Assembly: GCA_021827245.1 (NCBI GenBank)
Contig: JAKAWN010000375.1
Location: 1 to 6,688 of the forward strand
Length of the DNA: 6,688 bases
From: Acidobacteriota bacterium
GTDB lineage: Bacteria > Acidobacteriota > Terriglobia > UBA7540
Direction of reading: 5' to 3'
Shown here: one piece after another, positions 1 to 5,190 of the stretch
Layout: the number at the start of each line of letters is the position of its first letter
Position numbering within the stretch: the first letter of the stretch is position 1
Position numbers and translations under genes: made by a program
Notes under the pieces: generated by a model
The model's input: only the letters and a program-made list of their open reading frames with translations
What the model was told of the DNA's origin: nothing
Database searches by the model: none

Positions 1-3000
1 CGTAAAGTCACCCTGAAAGCTGAGGATATTGGCAAGCTTGTCATTCTCGACTCCGCCTTCAGTTATACTGGCGACAGTCAGCTTCTGCGGCTGGGAATGC
101 AGGCCTATTCACTGGGAATTGCCTACGAGTTTGATCCCTTCTTCGGCCTTTCTATTTCGCGCGTCGATCCGCTGCCGCACCAGTTGGAGGCAGTCTACGA
201 TCACCTGCTCAAACTCGCCCGCGTACGATTCTTATTGGCTGACGATGCGGGTGCCGGCAAAACGATCATGGCCGGCCTGCTGATCCGCGAACTCGAACTC
301 CGGGGCCTTGCTGAACGCATCCTGATCGTCGGTCCGGCCAATCTCGCGTTTCAATGGCAACGGGAACTTAAAGAGAAATTCGAGACCAAATTTGAGGTCA
401 TGCGCGGAACGGATATCCGCGAGCAGTTCGGTTTTAACCAGTGGCAGGAAAAGAAACGCATCATCACCTCGCTTGACCTGGCCAAACGGGAGGATGTACT
501 GCCGGGTCTGCGGCAGGTCCACTGGGATTTGGTCATCGTGGACGAAGCCCATCGTATGTCCTGGTCGCCGCCGGCCGCCAAGACGGCACGCTATGCACTT
601 GGAGAGCTTCTGCGCGACACCACGGACCACCTGCTTCTGCTCACTGCAACGCCGCATAAGGGCGATCCCGATAACTTCAGCTTGTTCCTGCAACTGTTGG
701 ACGCCGATGCCTACGCGGATGTTAAATCCATCCGGCAGGCGATGGACCGCCGACGGGCGCCGTTTTACCTGCGCCGCACGAAAGAGGCGATGGTCTATTT
801 CCCCCAGCGCCAGCCCAACGGCGACTGGATTGCCGAGAAAATATTCACCAAACGCATCCCGCGCACGGTGGACTTCCAGATAGATGGTGCGGAATTCAAG
901 CTTTATGACCGGGTGACACGTTTCGTCAAGCAACACAGTGCACGGGCAGCGGCCCAGGGCGACGACCCTCGTGCACGGGCCGTCGGCTTTCTCATGTCGC
1001 TTTACCAGCGCCGGCTTGCTTCCAGTACTTATGCCTTGCGGCACAGCCTGGAAAACCGCGTCCGCCGGCTGGAGGATGGACTCAAGCACGCACAGGAACT
1101 TGCCCGTCAGGCGCCGCCGGACATTCCCACCGCCGAAGAAGTTGAAGAGATGGAAGAGGCCCAGCGCGAGCATCTTGAGGCGATGCTCGAAGCAATCACC
1201 TTGGCAGGCAATGCCGGGCAGGTCCGCGATGAAGTCGCGGAACTTCGCCATCTTGCCGCCGAGGCCCAAGCGGTCGAGGAAGGCGGTACTGAAGAAAAGT
1301 TATCCCGCCTGAAAAATCTAATGCAGACGGAAGGCTTCTTCGGTCAACCTGACAAACGCCTGCTGGTCTTTACAGAGTTCAAAGATACGCTCGACTACCT
1401 GGTCGCCAAGCTCAAGGATTGGGGCTTTCGGGTCGGTTGTATCCACGGCGGCATGAAGCCCGGCTCCCGCGATGAGCCCGGCTCGCGTCTGTTCGCCGAG
1501 CAGCAGTTCCGGGACGGGGCGATCCAGATCCTTGTCGCCACCGAGGCGGCGGGCGAAGGCATCAATCTGCAGGTTTGCAACATCCTGTTTAACTACGATA
1601 TCCCCTGGAATCCCAATCGGCTGGAACAGCGGATGGGGCGCATTCACCGTTATGGCCAGCACAAACCGTGCCTTATATTCAACTTCGTGGCCACCAACAC
1701 CATTGAGGGTCACGTCTTGCAAAGACTCCTGGCGAAGTTGCAGGAAATCCGCGATGCGCTTGATGATGATGCCGTCTTCAACGTGGTGGGTGAGGTGCTG
1801 CCGGCGGCGCAAATGGAACGGGTATTGCGCGATTATTATGCGGGCAAACTGGGTGATGCTGACCTCGAAGATCGGCTTCTGAAAAATGTGGACGAACGCC
1901 AGTTCCGCGCCATTTGCCAGAATGCCCTTGAAGGACTGGCATCTAAAAAACTCAACCTCGGGATGCTGGTCCAGCGGCGGGCCATGGCGCAAGAACGTCG
2001 TGTGGTACCGGAAACCATCGCACGCTTCATCCGTCATGCCGCCGATTATGCCCGTCTGGAATTGAAAGACATTCCCGCGCTCGCGCACGCATTCGAACCT
2101 GGCCGTACGCCGCCGGTTCTCCGCAGTTACGAGCAGGCATCGGATTGGCGGCTACCTGCGCTGGCCGCCAAATACCCACGGTCTTCCACCGACCGCGCCG
2201 TGGCCGAGAAAAACTCATTGGAATGGGTCACACCGGGCCACCCGCTCTTCGAGGCTCTCAGGCGGCATACCTATTCGTTGGCGGGCGAGGCCCTCGGTAA
2301 GGGGGCGTGCTTCTATTCGCTCCAACACGACGCCCCATCGCGTATCGACTTCTATCGCGCCCGCATAGTGGACGGCATGGGCGTGGTTATCCACGAACGT
2401 TTTTTTGCCGTGGAATTGACCGAGAGCCAGCAGCCCGTTCTTCGCGAGCCAGGGATAGTGGGCAACTTCACGCCGGCTCAGCCCCCCGCGAACATGCCGT
2501 CCGCAGCTCATTTGCCGGAACAAACTTCCTGGCTCCAGGCTGCCGCCTTCCAGCCGTTCCTGGATGAGACCCGCCGTGACCGGCTGACGGAAATCGACCG
2601 CATTGCCGAACACGTGGAATTGTCGCTGACCGAACTTCTGCAGAAAGTTGATGAAGAGATTGGCAAAGCGGCAACCGACGTTGACAAGAAGCTTCCCGGC
2701 GCCGAGGGGCGGTTGGCGCAGGCGGAAAACCGTCATGCCGACTTGATGCGCCGCCGCCAACGCCGCCAGCAGGAAATGGAGCGCCAACGCTCGTTGTCTC
2801 TCCAAGCCGTTGAACGCATTACCAGCGTGCTGGTTCTGCCGCACCCGGACCGCCAGGCCCCGGAAATACGGCGGCTTCAGCCCAGTTTGGAAACTGAAGC
2901 CACATCCATGCGAGTGGTTATGGAACATGAAAGATCGCTGGGCCGCCAAGTTTATGATGTTCACGAAAAAGACCTTGGTTACGACATCACCAGCCTGGAT

Positions 3001-3294
3001 ATTAACTCGGGCGAATTGAGGCTAATTGAAGTCAAGGGATTGGCGGCCGCCACCGGTACGATCCTTATCACGCCGAATGAACGCCGCGTGGCCGAAGACC
3101 GGCGGGATTGCTACTGGCTTTATATCGTCACCAACTGCGCCGCCGAGCCAACCCTTCAGGAGCCGATCCGTGATCCCGCCCGTTTTCCCTGGCATGAGGT
3201 CAAAAAGGTACAGCATTATTGGATGGAAGTGGACAATATGATCAAGCCGATGACTACGAAGCCGGATTCGCCGCCGCGCGGGGGTGGCGCATGA
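1..3294 (+). CDS. DrmD-like SNF2/DEAH helicase with C-terminal DUF3883 domain (5' partial)
   Basis: ATP-dependent DNA helicase/translocase of superfamily 2, most like the DISARM helicase DrmD. The frame is open from base 1. The residues before the first ATG (base 97) already look like this family, so the true start lies upstream and at least 1097 residues are encoded. Motifs seen, numbered within the fragment: Walker A DDAGAGKT (about residue 81, base 241), DEAH box (residue 181, base 541), TATPHKGD (215), motif V ATEAAGEGINLQ (513, base 1537) and motif VI EQRMGRIHRYGQ (542, base 1624). Charged helical stretches lie at about 1040-1310 and 2640-2830. The end (about 2935-3225) is a DUF3883/NOV_C-type domain with GYDI (base 2977) and IEVKG (base 3025), resembling a PD-(D/E)XK nuclease core. 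Family knowledge: DrmD acts in phage restriction beside a methylase. A generic SNF2 defence helicase is the alternative. The stop overlaps the fic start. Confidence 0.93.
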   Translation, partial: RKVTLKAEDIGKLVILDSAFSYTGDSQLLRLGMQAYSLGIAYEFDPFFGLSISRVDPLPHQLEAVYDHLLKLARVRFLLADDAGAGKTIMAGLLIRELELRGLAERILIVGPANLAFQWQRELKEKFETKFEVMRGTDIREQFGFNQWQEKKRIITSLDLAKREDVLPGLRQVHWDLVIVDEAHRMSWSPPAAKTARYALGELLRDTTDHLLLLTATPHKGDPDNFSLFLQLLDADAYADVKSIRQAMDRRRAPFYLRRTKEAMVYFPQRQPNGDWIAEKIFTKRIPRTVDFQIDGAEFKLYDRVTRFVKQHSARAAAQGDDPRARAVGFLMSLYQRRLASSTYALRHSLENRVRRLEDGLKHAQELARQAPPDIPTAEEVEEMEEAQREHLEAMLEAITLAGNAGQVRDEVAELRHLAAEAQAVEEGGTEEKLSRLKNLMQTEGFFGQPDKRLLVFTEFKDTLDYLVAKLKDWGFRVGCIHGGMKPGSRDEPGSRLFAEQQFRDGAIQILVATEAAGEGINLQVCNILFNYDIPWNPNRLEQRMGRIHRYGQHKPCLIFNFVATNTIEGHVLQRLLAKLQEIRDALDDDAVFNVVGEVLPAAQMERVLRDYYAGKLGDADLEDRLLKNVDERQFRAICQNALEGLASKKLNLGMLVQRRAMAQERRVVPETIARFIRHAADYARLELKDIPALAHAFEPGRTPPVLRSYEQASDWRLPALAAKYPRSSTDRAVAEKNSLEWVTPGHPLFEALRRHTYSLAGEALGKGACFYSLQHDAPSRIDFYRARIVDGMGVVIHERFFAVELTESQQPVLREPGIVGNFTPAQPPANMPSAAHLPEQTSWLQAAAFQPFLDETRRDRLTEIDRIAEHVELSLTELLQKVDEEIGKAATDVDKKLPGAEGRLAQAENRHADLMRRRQRRQQEMERQRSLSLQAVERITSVLVLPHPDRQAPEIRRLQPSLETEATSMRVVMEHERSLGRQVYDVHEKDLGYDITSLDINSGELRLIEVKGLAAATGTILITPNERRVAEDRRDCYWLYIVTNCAAEPTLQEPIRDPARFPWHEVKKVQHYWMEVDNMIKPMTTKPDSPPRGGGA
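3280..3287 (+). promoter_or_regulatory. Shine-Dalgarno-like G-rich stretch before fic
   Basis: GGGGGTGG lies 3 to 10 bases before ATG 3291, inside the last codons of the helicase gene. It supports 3291 rather than the TTG at 3219 as the fic start. The ATGATGA context (two ATG codons overlapping the helicase TGA) suggests that fic is translated by reinitiation after the helicase. Confidence 0.4.
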
Positions 3295-4337
3295 TGACCT
3301 TGCGGCAGTTTTCGTCGGCTCCCAAGAGCATCCCCACCGCAACCTCCTGGTATTTGGCCGATTTGGGCGAAGCCAAAGGCAAACAGGAGTTATTCACGCG
3401 GCAATCGCCCCAGAAACTCAAAAGCCTTCGTGAACACGCCATCATTGAAAGCGCCGTCTCCTCCAACCGGATCGAGGGCGTCGAGATCGACGCCAAACGC
3501 GTGCGCACGGTTATCTTCGGCAAGCCCGCCCTCCGTGATCGTAGTGAAGAAGAAGTTGCGGGGTATCGCGACGCGTTGAAACTGATTCACGAGCTCGGGC
3601 CGCGCCTTGCGGTCTCCGAAGAAACAGTGCTGCGGCTGCACCAGCTTTCACGCGGCGAGGTTTGGGATGCCGGGCAATACAAAGCCAAGGATGTGGACAT
3701 CATCGAAACCTATACCGATGGCCGCTCGCGCGTGCGATTCCAAACGGTGCCTGCCAAACGTACCCCCGCCGCCATGGCAGAACTCGTGTCACTTTGGAAT
3801 TCCACCTTGGTGGAGCGACCGGTTCATCCGCTCTTGGCGTTGGCGGCGTTTAATCTGGATTTTCTGTGCATTCACCCATTTCGCGATGGGAACGGTCGCG
3901 CCTCGCGGCTGCTTCTGCTGCTGCAATGCTACCACCTGGGCTTCGATGCCGGGCGGTATATCAGTTTGGAACGGCTCATCGAACAGAACAAGGAACGCTA
4001 CTACGAAACGCTGGAGCTATCCTCCCGTGGGTGGCATGAAGGCAAGCACGATCCTTGGCCCTATGTGAATTACCTGCTCTATGTCCTCAAAATTGCCTAC
4101 ACCGAATTTGAACGACGGGTCGGCCAGATTGCCGAGCCGAAAGGGGCGAAGACTGAGTTGGTGCTCTCGGCGATTGACCGCCTCAGCGATCCGTTCAGCG
4201 TGGCGGACCTGCAACGGGAATGCCCTGGTGTCGGTCTGGACATGATCCGAAAAATCCTCAAACGGCAACGCGCGGCCGGTCGGGTGGAATGTACCGGGCT
4301 GGGGCGAGGCGCCGTTTGGCGTAAGACCCCGAAATGA
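3291..4337 (+). CDS. Class II Fic-domain protein, probable AMP-transferase, with C-terminal winged helix
   Basis: Predicted cytosolic Fic enzyme of 348 residues. Fic proteins usually transfer AMP from ATP to a hydroxyl side chain of a target protein. The catalytic motif is complete: HPFRDGNGRASR at about residues 195-206 (base 3873), matching HxFx(D/E)GNGRxxR. An N-terminal inhibitory helix, SNRIEG (residues 58-63, base 3462), fits (S/T)xxxE(G/N) and makes this a class II, self-inhibited Fic. The flap region lies near TDGRSRVRFQTVP, ahead of the core. The last 65 or so residues (from about base 4140) look like a winged helix-turn-helix (FSVADLQRECPG...IRKILKRQRAAGRV), as in many Fic_N/Fic proteins, so DNA binding or autoregulation is possible. 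ATG 3291 was chosen because of the 4-base overlap with the helicase and the G-rich stretch ahead of it. The target is unknown. It may act as an effector or regulator of the system, or be an independent toxin-like cargo gene. Confidence 0.93.
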   Translation: MMTLRQFSSAPKSIPTATSWYLADLGEAKGKQELFTRQSPQKLKSLREHAIIESAVSSNRIEGVEIDAKRVRTVIFGKPALRDRSEEEVAGYRDALKLIHELGPRLAVSEETVLRLHQLSRGEVWDAGQYKAKDVDIIETYTDGRSRVRFQTVPAKRTPAAMAELVSLWNSTLVERPVHPLLALAAFNLDFLCIHPFRDGNGRASRLLLLLQCYHLGFDAGRYISLERLIEQNKERYYETLELSSRGWHEGKHDPWPYVNYLLYVLKIAYTEFERRVGQIAEPKGAKTELVLSAIDRLSDPFSVADLQRECPGVGLDMIRKILKRQRAAGRVECTGLGRGAVWRKTPK

Positions 4338-4345
4338 CACCCGGG

Positions 4346-4386
4346 AATTGGGTACTATCCCTATAATTGGGTACTGAAATGGGTAT
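4346..4386 (+). repeat. Tandem AATTGGGTACT motifs, two exact and one degenerate
   Basis: AATTGGGTACT occurs exactly at 4346-4356 and 4365-4375 (period 19), and a degenerate AATGGGTAT follows at 4378-4386. The cluster starts 9 bases after the fic stop. A perfect TATAAT (4362-4367) lies across the second copy, but I see no convincing -35 at normal spacing. The cluster may be an operator for a repressor (for example the Fic winged helix) or the end of a small mobile or REP-like element. The motif is visible directly; the role is inference. Confidence 0.6.
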
Positions 4387-4413
4387 CATGACAGCATCAA
4401 GTGCCGTTAGATT

Positions 4414-4428
4414 AAGAACGAGATTCTT
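4414..4428 (+). repeat. Short inverted repeat just before the ATPase remnant
   Basis: AAGAA-CGAGA-TTCTT is a 5-base perfect inverted repeat with a 5-base loop, ending 2 bases before ATG 4431. It could be a small operator or a weak hairpin over the ribosome-binding area of the lost gene. An arm this short can easily arise by chance. Confidence 0.25.
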
Positions 4429-4430
4429 CA

Positions 4431-4511
4431 ATGCGAATCGCACAATTGGAGATTACCGGCTTTCGCGGTGTGCGTAATGGCACGGCCCCTATCGGACGAC
4501 GGCATGTTTGA
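4431..4511 (+). pseudogene. N-terminal remnant of a RecF/OLD/SMC-type ATPase
   Basis: A 26-codon frame starts at ATG 4431 and ends at TGA 4509. Its first 17 residues, MRIAQLEITGFRGVRNG, closely resemble the opening strand of ABC/SMC-like ATPases (RecF, OLD nucleases, AAA_15/AAA_23 proteins), which usually read like M-x-I-x-x-L-x-I-x-x-F-R-G-I-x. In those proteins a Walker A motif should follow within roughly 20 residues. Here the resemblance fades after NGTAPIG and a stop follows, with no Walker A in any forward frame. I infer that an ATPase gene, common in defence islands, lost all but its start through deletion or replacement, and that the following gene now abuts the scar. A chance match or a functional leader peptide cannot be excluded. 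Confidence 0.5.
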
Positions 4512-5190
4512 TTTGAAAATCGAAATTGATCCCCGTAAATGGCTTGGCGGCATTCGCTCTTGGTGCCGCATTGCGGTTCGACGACGGGATATTCTATTTC
4601 ACGCTCGGCTTGTTGACGTGCTGGTGCGCTTCAGGGCCGGCGACTACGTGAAGCACGTTACTTCGATTAACCCTGATCGTCGGAAAGTTGTGGAGTCCGA
4701 GCTATCCCGAATGCTTTCGGATACAGAGTATCTCGACTGGAGTGCCAGCCAACTCGCCACAACCATCGAGGACGAGATTCAGTTGAGAATGCCTGAGCCA
4801 AGCCTGTGGTATGAACTGACCTGCCTCGCACACGCGGTTCGTTTCCCAAAGGATGCCTATTTGGTAATGTGCACTGTGCCGCCCACAGGATCGTCGAGCA
4901 TAAACTCGTCAACACTTGTCGCGCACCTTGCCCAATCGTTCCCATTCCTAGAGCAGGCCATAGAACCCATTGCGCCGGTGACCATGGGTGAAACGGTAAC
5001 GGAATGCAGGCTGTCGGTGCAGCTACATAACCTGCTGTGTGAACGGGTAAAAACATTGTCGATCCCCCGAACCATATACGCGCTCCGCTACACTTCGCCG
5101 CCGCTTTTCACAACCTTGCAGGAAAACGACGCGGGTGTCATTGTCTTGCCGACGGGCTGGCAACCTGTGCCGAAGGGGACGGCGAAATGA
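4504..5190 (+). CDS. Hypothetical protein, unrecognised, translationally coupled to the methylase
   Basis: I do not recognise this protein. From ATG 4504 it has 228 residues. The frame is also open to GTG 4468 and ATG 4477, but those starts lie wholly inside the ATPase remnant and have no well-placed Shine-Dalgarno, whereas 4504 has a weak CGGA about 8 bases upstream and opens naturally with MFDLKIEIDPRKW. The start is therefore uncertain. The N-terminal third is basic (GIRSWCRIAVRRRD), the middle is mixed alpha/beta in look and includes WYELTCLAHAVRFP, and the end reads NDAGVIVLPTGWQP. I see no membrane segment, signal peptide, nucleotide-binding loop or zinc motif. GC looks lower than in the neighbours. 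The stop overlaps the methylase start (ATGA at 5187-5190), implying joint expression and possibly a partner role. It may be a lineage-specific subunit of the defence system or a leftover of whatever replaced the ATPase. Confidence 0.75.
   Translation: MFDLKIEIDPRKWLGGIRSWCRIAVRRRDILFHARLVDVLVRFRAGDYVKHVTSINPDRRKVVESELSRMLSDTEYLDWSASQLATTIEDEIQLRMPEPSLWYELTCLAHAVRFPKDAYLVMCTVPPTGSSSINSSTLVAHLAQSFPFLEQAIEPIAPVTMGETVTECRLSVQLHNLLCERVKTLSIPRTIYALRYTSPPLFTTLQENDAGVIVLPTGWQPVPKGTAK
5173..5178 (+). promoter_or_regulatory. Shine-Dalgarno site of the methylase gene
   Basis: AAGGGG lies 8 bases before ATG 5187, inside the end of the preceding gene. Together with the ATGA overlap it fixes 5187 as the methylase start and points to translational coupling. 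Confidence 0.6.

Noticed and set aside
97..99. ATG 97 as the helicase start
   Set aside because: The frame is open from base 1 and the residues before ATG 97 (for example FSYTGDSQLLRLG) fit the family, so this Met is internal.
938..980. Direct repeat GTGCACGGGC at 938-947 and 971-980
   Set aside because: It lies in coding sequence 33 bases apart and reflects similar Ala/Arg-rich codons. No sign of an element.
232..1269. Long minus-strand open frame of 345 codons opposite the helicase
   Set aside because: It lies antisense to helicase motifs that are unmistakable on the + strand. Its residues look like no family, and long antisense frames are usual opposite GC-rich genes.
3219..3290. Upstream extension of the Fic frame to TTG 3219
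   Set aside because: The added 24 residues overlap helicase coding sequence and do not look Fic-like. ATG 3291 has a 4-base overlap and a G-rich stretch in front.
4350..4361. GGG-TACTAT-CCC as a terminator hairpin after fic
   Set aside because: Only three paired bases and no run of T follow, so it is not a credible intrinsic terminator.
4335..4367. Promoter with TGACAC (4335-4340) and TATAAT (4362-4367)
   Set aside because: The spacing is 21 bases, too long for a normal sigma-70 promoter, and no better -35 is seen. The TATAAT is only noted within the repeat entry.
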